From Symbiodinium natans (taxonomy: Eukaryota > Sar > Dinophyceae > Suessiales > Symbiodiniaceae), in the NCBI GenBank assembly GCA_905221605.1, contig CAJNDS010001990.1:558704-608703 (forward strand): a stretch of 50,000 bases of DNA, given 5' to 3'. Positions 28,901-40,900 of this stretch are shown in pieces. The notes under the pieces were generated by a model. It made no database searches. It was not told the origin of the DNA and was given only the letters and a program-made list of their open reading frames with translations. How positions within the stretch are numbered: the stretch's first letter is position 1; each line of letters starts with the position of its first letter. The translations under genes and the position numbers were made by a program.

Positions 28901-31900
28901 GGCTTAGGGCTTAGGGTTTCGGGTTCGGGGTTTAGGTGTTGGGTTTGGTTTGAGGTTGGGGCTTTTGGGCTTGGCTTTCGGGAAGGGATGGGATTCAGCG
29001 CAACCCGAAGAACCATACGGAAACCTGTGGCAGCATTGTGCAGCTTCACCGGGGGTGGTATTACATGTGAAGAAGACATTTCTTGCTAGTCATTCAAACA
29101 CTCACCACTACTTAACACATATGAACTCACCAACAACAGATAGAAACCCCTGTTTCATGTACGGCTTTGCGGTCGGGGGGTTTTGTGTTACACTAAATCC
29201 TAAACCCTTGGAGTCCAACAGATCCTTTACACAATGTGGTTTTCTCACCAGGATATAAAGATAGGGTTAAGTTCACTAAATCGGTAAGAAGAGGACACCC
29301 TCAAAGATACTGGTTGGAGCTCAACATAGAGTACGCCCTCCCTATTGTAGCTGATTACCTCGACAAGCGATCATAGAAGAGACCTCTTAGGGCTAAGGCC
29401 ATACAACCCCTCCTCTAACCCCAGAACCCCAAACCGCCGAATCTTTCCAAGAAAGCCCCAGCGCAACCCAAGAGCTCCTTCGAATCTGGTGCGTACGTCC
29501 TGGCAAAACATCAAACCCAGAGGGTTAGGGTTTAGGGTTTAGGGCTTCGGGTTTAGGGTGATGAGCATTACACAGATGGTCCGTGACCGTACTACAAATG
29601 GACCTCAATGGAAAAGAAGTTTGGTTCAGGGCTCAAGGTGGTTTCCGGGCTTATACTATACTACCCTATACAACCTGAACGCCCAAAGCCCCATATTAAT
29701 CCCCCTGTTAACCAGAACCCTAAACGAAAGCGGCTATCCTAAGCCGGTGGTTTAAGGGGGGCTAGGTACCCCAATGTTCCCCAAAAATCCCCCCGTGAAG
29801 CCTAAGGTTACTTAGGTCCCTCTCCCCCCCTTTGACCCCCTCCCTTCGGTAAGACTCAAACCTGAGCCTCAAGCCGTTTAAAGCGCTAAGCCCTGGACCC
29901 TAAATCGCTACCTGGAGCTTGCTTCGGGTTCGGAGGAAGTACCTTAAAGATGTTTCTCAAACAAGGGCCCCTCAAATGCACCCGCGAAGATTGGGCTTCG
30001 AGGCTTGGCCAGGCCTTCAAGGGGTTTTGGGCCGGTTTTGGAGGGGTTTTAGGGTTTAGGGGTTTGGGGTTTAGGGCAAAGGGTAAGTTTAAGGCCTAGG
30101 AATTTTGGACGCATGAGGGCAGGTCTCTATGGGGCGATGCGAACGATCCTGCAGGCCGATCCTTCAGGACTTAAGGAGCCAGGTTGCCAAGTAACCCTAA
30201 ACCCTAAACCCGAAACCCTAAACCCTAAACCCTGTTGAGAGGGCTTTGGGGCCAACATGTGGGATCGTCAAGCAGAGGGCTTGTTGAGAGCCCAAGGGGG
30301 CGACTTCGGATCGAGGCTGAAGGTTCAGGGTCTTGCCAAAAGAAATCCCAAAAACCTTTTGTAGTGCTTGTAGTTGTAGGGTTTAGGGTTTAGGGCTTAT
30401 AGGGTATAGGGTTTAGGGTTTAGGGTTTAGAAATTGGGGTTTAGGGTTCAGGGTTTATACCCAAGTACCGTAGAAAACGGCTTATAAGCCTTGCACCCTA
30501 GACTCTAGACCCCGCTCTGGGTTATGTCGGGTAAGGTTTGAGGGTGTGTTTGAATGGCTTCGGCTACAAGCTTCAACAAAAACAAGTTTCAAGTTGGCTT
30601 CGGGTTTCCTAAAATCCAAAACCCTAAACCCTATACCCGAAACCCTGAGGCTCAGGGTTTCGAGCAGTCCAGGCTTTAGGGTCTTCGCTGGGCCTCCTAT
30701 CTAGGCGTCGGATGGCAATGGACTGGGATCCTGCACTTTAGGGTTTAGGGTTTAGGGCTAGGGTTTCCCACATCAGACCCCAAACCCTAAACCCTAAACA
30801 CTAAACCCTAAACCCTACACCCTAAACCCTAACCCCCAACCCCCAAACCCAAAACCCTAAACCCTAAAACCCTAAACCCTAAACCCTAACCCCGCAAACC
30901 CTAAACCCTAAACCCTAAACCCTAAACCCTAAAACCCTAAACCCAGCCTCGGGTCTTCCGCCACGGAGCCCGCTTGGGCGATGCGCGCGTCCAGCTGCCT
31001 GGGGAGCCCCCAGCTTGGACCAAGAGCCCTAAACCCTAAACCCTGAACCCTAAACCCTAAACCCTAAACCCTAAACCCTAACCCTAACCCTAAACCCTCA
31101 ACCGCCTAAACCTTATACAAGCTCTATACACCCTCTAAGCCCCTTGAGCCCCCTTAAGCCCCGACGCAGCCTATAAACCCGATGAACTGCCCGAGGCAAG
31201 AACTTGGCATGTAGGACAATGCAGTTTCCAGGTTCGGACATCACAAAATATCCCCTGTGGACTCTGGGTCTCAAATGCCCCGCTTGTTAAACATCATCAT
31301 GCCCCAAGTGGCAGTCGCCCTCTTTTTTTTTTTTGGGGGGGGGGGGGGGGAAGGGTGGGTGCCAATTTTTCTTGGGTCCGCACAGGTAGCTATAATAACC
31401 TGAAGTGACCCAAGTCAGGCTACAACCTGTTATAGCCATGGTTCCCCGAAAGTCTTATACCTATGTATGGGGGTCCACGTGAAAAAAGGTACGCAAACAG
31501 AGACCCTAACTTGTAGAACAATTCGCTCAAGGCTCAACCCCAAACCCCAATGCTTCAACCTCAAGCCGTCTAAACCCAAAACCCCAAACCCTAAATACCC
31601 TAAAAAACACCCAACCAAAACCCTGAGCCCTCAAAACCCTAAAAACTAAACCGTATACCCTAAGCCCTAAAAGCCCCGAACCCGACTTTGACATCCTAAA
31701 CCCTAAACCCTAAACCCTAAACCCTAAAACCTAAAGCCTAAAGCCTAAACCCTAAACCCTAAACCCTAAACCCTAAACCCTAAAACCCTAAAACCCTAAA
31801 ACCCCAAACCCTAAACCCTAAACCCTAAACCCTAAACCCTAAACCCTAAACCCTAAACCGACATCCGAGTCCCCTCGCCGGTTCGCGCGTGCAGCGCGGC

Positions 31901-34900
31901 GCTTGGGCTCCGCCCCGCGCACCGCCCGGGGCTGGGACGTTTTAGGGTTTAGGGTTTAGGGTTTAGGGTTTAGGGTTTAGGGTTTAGGGTTTAGGGTTTA
32001 GGGTGAAGGTCGAGCTGTTGAGGTTGCTATTTTTGATAACACTTGATAACATTGGTAGAAGTTACTATAAGAGCTTTTGAAGTTGCTAGAACACGTGATA
32101 ATATTGGTAGAAGTTGCTGTGAAGAGCTTTTGAGGTTGCTATAAACTTGAGTTGTAGCAGTTGTAGCAAGACTGTGAAGAATGTTTAAAAATCTGAGTAG
32201 CATTGGAAAGAATACTAGCCATATTAACAAGAACACCAACAATGCGTAGTCATAATACAGCTTTGCCAGAGGTTGCTGAAGTCATTTTTGAATGTGCAAA
32301 GCGAGATTGGCTTTGTTCTTCGCATCTGTATGCTCTAGCAAAGGCTTCGTTTAGGATATGATATGCAAAAATAAATACATAAATAAATATATATATATAT
32401 ATGTACATATGTTCCAAGACGAGGTACATACTTGTTATTGCTGTTGAGGCGCTGAACATGAGGATTTGTGTGTTGTTGCTTGTTATATTTTTCATGCGTA
32501 TGTACATCTACATATGTAAGGTTGTAACTAAGACTCTGGATTGGTGGTACTAGCATTGTTCTTGTCGTTTTGAACACTTCCTTTATTCACATCGGCTACA
32601 CCTATTTTTACCGTGAATATCAGCATTAACATCTTATTGCGGAGTGCAGTGCACACGTGCATTGTCATTCCTACTATTGATTCTCATGCTCATGAGCTAT
32701 GACTAATAGTAGCTGTCATTCTTGATCTTGCTGCCACCGTTGTTGTTGCCGTGGCTGCTGCCCCCGCCACTGTGGTAACCGCTGCTGAGGTGGTGATGGT
32801 CGGCATCGTTCTTCCGAGAATTGCTAGTGTTCCTGTTAGTGTTGTTATTGTTGCTGCTGCTGACGTCGTCGTCGTTGTTGTTACCAGGGCTAGTCTAGGG
32901 CACGCGCCATGATGCTCCATATGAACCCTGGAACTCCTTTTAGTTTTAGGGGTTAGGGTTTAGGGTTCCCGGGAACCCCTTGAGCCCTGAAAGTCTTGAA
33001 CCATCCTTGGGCGTTTTTGCGCTGTGTTCTGGCCCCCCCCCCCCCCCCCCCCCCCCACACATCATACTACACCGACAATGGGCACTTGTCAAAACTAGGG
33101 TTCCTTCTGGGGCCCCCCTGTAAGAATCCGGCACCCTTACAACAAGCATCCGAGAAAGAACCTCCCAGAAAAAAAAATATCCTAACCTCAACTCCCAAAC
33201 TCGAACCTCCAACATTGCTAGGGCTGATTGATGGGCTCTAGGACCCATGGGGTTCATATAAGGTTTCCGGATTCGGCTTTAGGGTTTAGGGCGGGGTTAG
33301 GGGTGAACGCCAGGTTCTTGGAAACCCATCGCGCTGGCAAATCGAATATTTCGGGAAGACAGTTGGAAAATCACAGCGCGTGCGGTCTAGGCTTCAGGGC
33401 CCAGAAGAAGTGTGCAGGTACAACTGAAAGCACTTTTGTCGCAGACTCGTTTTGGGACGCGGCCCGTGAGGTAGGGGGGGGTGGAGGGTACAAGGAGGGG
33501 CCCCTTTACTATACTAACTGCAGTTAAGGGACTGGTAACCTAAGTTGGGCTCCCTATCACCCAATTAAGGGCTCTTGTAACTCTACTTATAACTAGGGGG
33601 CCCCTCCTTGTATGGGAGGGAGGGAAGGCAATAGTCTTCACCGCGTATTTGTTGCAGCCTGTCACGGGCCTAGCCCGGCTAAACCCTAAAACCTAAACCC
33701 TAAACCCTAAACCCTAAACCCTAAACCCTAAACCCTAAACCCCAAACCCTAAACCCTAAACCGCGGACCAGCCTTGCTCTTTGGCGCTGCTGCCGTGATG
33801 CTCTTGGGCGCCGCCGCCTGCCAGAGGCTCCGGCAGGGTGTAGGGATTGGGGTTTAGGGTTTAGGGTTTAGGGTTTAGGGTTTAGGGTTTAGGGTTTAGG
33901 GTTTAGGGTTTAGGGTTTAGGGTTTAGGGTTCACTACGTTGAGCTCAAGACGTCTATGGCGGTCACCTTTACGCACGGGGTCCTAGACGACATGACCTCG
34001 GCTATACAGAAAGAGGTTGCGATAAGAGGGTGGATTTCACACAAGTTTAGGGTTTTTGGGTTTTTTGGATTTTGGGTGTGTAGGGGTTCAGGGTTTAGGG
34101 GTTTCGGGGTTTCAGGGGTTTAGGAGTTCGGGGTTAGGGTCGGGGTTTGAGGGCGCAGGGGGCTGAGAGCTTGTAGGGTTTGGATGGGTTTGGGGTTTTT
34201 GGGCTGTTTGAGGCTCAGGAGTTCAGGATTCAGGGTGTTTAGGGTCCCAAACTTGGGAGCTTAGGAGAATTCAGGACTCCGGGTTTGGGGCTTCTGGGGT
34301 CGGTCTAGGGTCTAGTGCAACAGCCAGCTCAGAAGGCCCATCCGTTCACGACTACGGGGATTGCATGCTCTCAGGCCTTTAGCCTAAACTCCCTGACGCG
34401 CCACAAACTTAAACCCTATAAACCCTCAACCCCACAAGCTTAAACCCTAAAACCCTAAACGCCCTAAACCCTAGAAACCCTAAACCCTAACCCCTACACC
34501 CTAAACCCTGAACCCCATAAACCCTAAACCCGAAACCCAAAACCCCTAAGCCCTTTAAACGGCCTTCGGCGTGGCTGCTGACTTGGGGTTGGCGGCGGCC
34601 ATGGCGTTCGCCGCGCGGGACACCTGAGGCTTTTGGGAGTACATAATTCATATGATAAAAGGGCCTTTGGCCAGGGACCCTGCCCAGCGCCCGGACAACC
34701 GTAGCATCCCTACAACCCCTGCCAGACAGCCCTTAACCCCTCACCCTAAACCTCAGAAAGCCGAAAACCTTACACACCTTGCAAACTCTACTCTCTACCC
34801 CCGAAACCCTAGACTCGATAAACCCAAAACCCAGACCCAAAACCCTAAACCCTAAACCCTAAACCCTAAACCCTAAACCCTGAACCCTAAACCCTACACC

Positions 34901-37900
34901 CTACACCCTAAACCCTAAACCCCAAACCCGAACCCTAAACCCTAAACCCTAAACCCTAAACCCTAAACCCTAAACCCTAAACCCTAAACCCTAAACCCTA
35001 AACCCTAAACCCTAAACCCTAAACCCTAAACCCTAAACCCTAAACCCTAAACCCTAAACCCTAAACCCTAAACCCAACCCCCCGGAACCAAGTCTGAGTC
35101 CAGAGCTGGTTGCTTCGGCTCTGCCTTGGTCTCTTTCACCTCTCTCGCAGGGGGCCTCCAGCCGCCGGGTTTAAGGTTTAGGGTTTAGGGTTTAGGGTTT
35201 AAGGCGGAGGGGGGAACTTGGGGTGAACATTGCAGGGTTTAGGGTTCATAGGACAGGGTATAGGGTTTTGTTCAGGGTTCTTAGGGTTTTGTGGTTAAGG
35301 GCTGAAACCCGTAGGGTTTAGGGTTCATAGGACAGGGTATAGGGTTCAGGGTTCAGGGTTTTGGAGGTAAGGGCCGGAACCATAGTATGGGGGGAGCTCC
35401 AGCGATGAGCATGCAAGCTGTTCGTTGGGCTTCGGAGTTCAGGAGTCTACACGTGTGACATGTCTAAGGCCATGGACAACATACGCACCCTGCAAAGTTT
35501 ATAGGGTTTAGGGCCCAAAGCTTAGCATCTAGGGTTGCTACACCACCAACAATCTCACTATCAAGCTTGGTTGCTGGAACCCACCAAGTCTGAGCTTGGT
35601 GAGGTATGTACAGTTCACAGTTCACTAAAATATGGCACTTTTTTTCTAGTGGGAACCCCAAGGCTTGAACCAGAATTCAGAGAACCGCTCATATGGAAAC
35701 GCAATACACGTTTCAAACAGGAGCTTCTCCAAGCGGGCTCCCGGGCAAACAGCTAGACGGGAACTGAAGCTCCTCACCTAAACCCTAGTTTAAGGTTCAG
35801 GGTTCAGGGTTAAGGTTTTAGGGTGAATATTCAGTGGATCCTCCTGTTCAAGCCGACAGCGAAGGTTCACTGAAACAGAAGTCCCGCACAACCCTCCTTC
35901 AAAGCTCTATATAAGCCCAAGAAACCCGAAAGGCCCCTACGCTAACAGCTGACCTGCAATGAAAGCCTACACCAAGCCCTAAACCCCAAAACCCTATAAC
36001 CCCAACACCCCGAAACCCTAAAACCCTGAAGCCCGAGAATCCCAAAAAACAAAGCCCGAAGACCCGAAACCTAAAAAAACCCAAAGCCCTTAAACCCCAG
36101 CCCTGAGAGCCAGACTCAGACTTCGGTACGGCCTTAGGAGCCCCACGGAGGGGGTTTTAGGGTTTTAGGGTTTAGGGTTTAGGGTTCAGGGTTTAGGGTT
36201 CCGGGCTTAGGGTGTATAGGGTTTAGGGCTTAGGATTTGAGGTTTAGGGCTTAGGAGCCCCACGGAGGCTCTGGCTTGGTGACGCAGGGGGACACTCTTT
36301 GGGGTGGTGGGGGTCTGGGGTCTTGGGGTGCTGTTTTCGAGGGGGGTTGGGGCTTGGGCTTGGGGGTTGAGGCTTGGGGTGGAAAAACTAGGAGCGAAAA
36401 GGGTGACTTGTTGGAATCAAGGATGTTTTTATACGGGAACCCTCCCCCCCCCCCACCAGGGCACTGTGGGACTGCCTAGTCTAGACGCCTGGTCAGTCTC
36501 CATGACTTGGGGAAGAAAGGGCAACCGGTCTTGTCTGCTGTTGATACCGGGCTGAGCCAAGGCTGAGAAAACACCTTATAAACCCTAAACCCTAAACCCA
36601 AAAATGAGTATCAAGTCAGGATTCTAGGGGCTGAAAAACACCTTAAACCCTAAACCCTAAACCCCAAAAATGAGTATCACTTCAGGATTCTAGGCAAGGA
36701 TTGCTGGGTGTGGGCCCGTGGGCATGATGGAGCTTCTTGTTGGAGTGCCATACCCGATTTTACACTGTACATGCAATGGGCTCTCCAAATGTCATGGTTC
36801 CCGCGAGCACAGGGGCCCCCCAGAAAGAACCCTGCTCAAAACACCTCAGAATTGTAAGTCTGGGACGGAATGCGCGTGCTGCTTCTGCACACTAATGCTC
36901 GGTCATCAACTCCCCCACCTACCCTGCATCTCACGCCTCCATACTGCAGGCCGAGGCGCAGCTTTCAGAACTGCCTTAGGACGGGGGGCTTCTTCCTCTT
37001 CCTCTTCCTCGTCCGTGTACTCGTCCTGCATGCACTTCAAGGCGTGACCCATCCTGCCTTGCAATGAAACCCTAGACCCTAACCCTAAACCCTAAACCGT
37101 GAACCCTAAACCCTAAACCCTAAATCAAGCTGGATGAGGGGATCTCACCTCAGTCTCCATTAGGTCGACGGGAACCTCGCCCGAATCCGGCAACAAAACT
37201 ACTACTTGCTTAAGAACTAGGGTTTCGTGTTTAGGGTTTAGTAAGAACCCCCAAAAAACACAGAATAAGAATCCCGAAATTGCCCTTTCATGGCCCTACT
37301 ATCAGGAATACTAGTTTGTATGTTTTTTCTTTGGGGGGGGGGGGGGGGGGGGAGTTCTTACGCAAATAGTGGAAATAGGAAAGGCGTGTGTCTTTGTTCT
37401 GCACCTTTCGTCAAGACAAGCAAGAAGCTGAAACTCGCAAGCACGACGCAGTGTGTATGAACAATCCCGCCCTCCGCAGTCGTGTAGTTAACGGTTACGG
37501 GTTTAGGGTTCAGGGTTCAGGGTTTAGGGTTAAGCGCAGCTCTGCCTCCCGTGCCCTCTAACACCTCCAAGCCGAAGTCCGGAAACATCCATCTTCCGAC
37601 CCTTCTGCCTTCGGCCGAAACCCCATGTAGACCCCAAACTCCAGGACCCTAAACCCCGAAAAGCCTGAACCTCGCCAAAACCCTAAAACACCGAACCCTA
37701 AACCCTGGCCCCGTTAAATCCACAAAACCCCTAAACCCCAACCAAAAACCACCCCAAACCCTAAACCCTAAACCCTAAACCCTAAACCCAAAACCCCAAA
37801 CCCCAAACCCGAAACCCTAAACCCCCCCCCCCCTCCCCTCCCTGAGAGCCCGGGCCTCGCTGCTGGACGGCTTGGCCGCCGCCTTGGCCTGCCCCGGAGG

Positions 37901-40900
37901 CGCCAGCTGCGCCGCACCCCGGGTGCCTGCTCCCGACGGCTTTTGGGGGTTCATCTAGGGTTTAGGGTTTAGGGTTTAGGATTTAGGGTTTAGGGTTTAG
38001 GGTTTAGGGTGTAGAGTTTAGGGTTTAGGGTTTAGGGTTTGCCGGTTCTTAGTAGGAATGAGGGAATGAGGGCCCTATAGAATCCCTCAAAGGGGTGTGT
38101 GTAGCGCCCTCATTCCTTCATTCCCTACTAAGAACCAGGGATTTAGGGGAATTCAGGGGGTTTATAGGGTATATCGGGTATTTAAGGGGGTACTTAGGGT
38201 TTATAGTTGTTTTTGGGGTTTTTAGGGGGGGTTTTAGAGGGTACTTAGGAGTTACAGGGTCTTTAGGTTTTTAAGGGCAGTTCGGTATTTGGGGTTTGTA
38301 GGGGCTTAGGGTTTATAAGGGTTTATGGGTCATTCAAGGAAGGACAGGAACAGGAGCAGTAAAATGGGGTAGCTCTATCACAGGGGGATTGTAACAGGAG
38401 AATACTGATGAAGCACCAAGGGCGCCGGGCTCTAAACACGAAGAGCGCAGCAGCCAACATCCGAAGCAACAGCACATCAAGCAACCCAAACGCCAACTAC
38501 AGGACTTCGCAGCCCTCCGAAGCCCTCAAGCCTAAACCCTGAACCCTAGCCTAAATCCGAAACCCGAAACCCTGGAAGCCATAGGCGCCCACCCCAACAA
38601 TCGTAACAACCCAAGCCCTGAGTCCACCTTGAACCCCCAAACAAACCTAGCCTTTAGGGTCTAGACTTAATCTGTTGGGATGGGTTGGAGTATCAAGGAA
38701 TGCGAAAAGACAGCCAGAAAATTAAGTTGGATCGCTTCGCTCGTTCACGCATGTCAGCTGAATCCGAATGAGCCCGGCTCACGAGCTGAAAGCAAGGACT
38801 GGCGTTTATTGCCTTACAACCCTCAAGCCTCTGAACACCTAAACCCAAAACCCAAAATAAACCTCAACCCTAAACCCCAAACCCTAAACCCGAAGGACTC
38901 GCTACCACAGGGGTTCCGGGCCGGCAGCGCGGGGCGGCGGCGGAGGGGGAGGTGGCGTCTCGGCCTCGACTGGCTTAGCTTGTGGAGCTCGTGGGAAGCG
39001 GGGGCGGACTTAGTTGCAGCTGCTTTGTTGTTGTTTGTTGGAGATACCCAGACTTTCTTTTAGTAAGACTATGCAATGGAATTTTACATGGTGGAACAAG
39101 TTATATGTACGACAATTGAGGGTTCAGGTACAAGGGGTTCAGCGAGCTGTCGTTTTTGTTCCGATCATGCTTTTGGCTTGTTAAATTGCATGCCGCTCAG
39201 CTTGTCATTCACTTAGAACATCTAGAACCTTTCTAGGCAGCAGGGGCGTGGCCCCCATAAGTTGCAGAATTGTACCAGTTGCTGCAGCACCCCACTCGCC
39301 AATCACGTGAAGCCATGCAGGTCACTTTACATTCATGTCTGGGACGTGCAGTGATCGTTGAACTGATCTGTTCAATGCCGGCATGCCCGGACTCCCTCCA
39401 GCACAACTGGACGCCACTCTTCGCCCGGCAATGTCTCCTGCAATGCGAACCTGAATTCCCAGTGGGACCCATCTGACATTCCTGACGCAAGACCTTTGCA
39501 GCTGCGAGAGATTTGCTTCGCAGGAACATGCGTGTACAAAGCGGCCATCTTCATCGAGCTGAAGTCAAGGCATGGGCCTTCGCAGCCTTTCGCTCGCGCC
39601 TGTACAGCCTTGCCATTACATGTTATGATCCTGCCTGCCTTAGCCCTTTGCAAAACAGCGTGCTGCCTGTTCTGTGACCTCGTGACATACTCCAAGTTGT
39701 CCACGTGATTGTTTCCACGGTCAGAATCTTTGTGGTTTACCTCCATGTCTGGCGAGATTGGCCGGCCAATGAACGTCGCCGCAACCAAACGATGCACCAG
39801 AAGTGTCCGACGCCTTCTGGTGACTGAGTAGTAGCCATCGTTCATTCTTGTTCCACGGCTGATGTAGCCTTTGCCAGGGAACACTGGCGAAACACGGCCA
39901 TGATTGCTCACCATCAGGTTGGGGATAGCATCACACTCGCACGGATGCCTTGCAGCACTCCACCATTCGTCTGAAGCTTTGCCTGTTCTTGCCGGGAGCT
40001 CTGGATCTTGATGGGGTATCTCCTTAAACTCATACCAAACCCCATTTCCGCGTGTCTTGGTCAGACTTCCCCGACAGCACCTTGACACCGAGCTTCGCGG
40101 AACCCCAAGCAGCTGCTCAGCTTCAAGTTGTGATGCACAACGCGTCCACGACATTTCACCACAACGCCGCCACAGGACAGCCTTGCTGACACCTTTCCGA
40201 TTCCGACTCATGTTGGTAGCAAAGGAATGTCTTTGATTCTCAGAGCAAGTAACATACTGGAGATTGGCTACTTGATTGTTACCCCGGTCTCCATCCAGGT
40301 GATTCACCTGCCAACAGCTTGAGTCTAGTGGCGGGTCTAGGAATGCGGCTGCCACCAGGCGATGCACAAGATATTTTTGATTGTCGATGCTCACGCTGCG
40401 ATAGCCCGCGGCCTGCAGACTGCCAAAGCTGATCACACCAGTGGCACTCTGCACCCTTCCGCCGGAACTAACTTGCCATCCGTTCGAGCTCCATCGCAAC
40501 TGGCGAACGCACTCAGGGAGCCGAGGCGCCCTCACGAAGGAGGCAATACGCCTCATGTTTCAAGCCGAGACTTGGGGCAGTCACCAATGCTGCCAGGCAG
40601 ACCCAAGTAATTAGTTGTAGATTGAAGAAATCACATCATCTGGGCTACTTTTGGCAACACAAGCCAGCAGCTGGGCAGGACATGCACCGGGCCTCTCTCT
40701 CTCTCTCTCCTCTCTCTCCTCTCTCTCTCTTCAGTGAAGACTCTTCAGCAACGCAGGGGGAGCCTCTGCTCCTACAAATCGACAGCCCCGTCCCGTGCAT
40801 GAAGCCTGGTGCTCCTCAACCATACACTCAGCATGCTGGACAAAACGCAAGCAATCCTTGGAGCATGGCCTTCCGCGGCACTGCGGCGGGCGGTGCCTTC

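Larger units (their letters stand above)
28823..30955. other. Long intron or spacer
   Basis: Holds the duplicated segment copy B, dispersed repeat copy C, heptamers and no supported exon. Confidence 0.4.

Noticed and set aside
34843-35076. A true telomere end
   Set aside because: Coding islands and unique sequence continue on both sides, and arrays occur in both orientations over the whole window.
40692-40732. Coding by the CT repeat (Leu/Ser run in the plus ORF)
   Set aside because: Microsatellite-derived codons; no other support.
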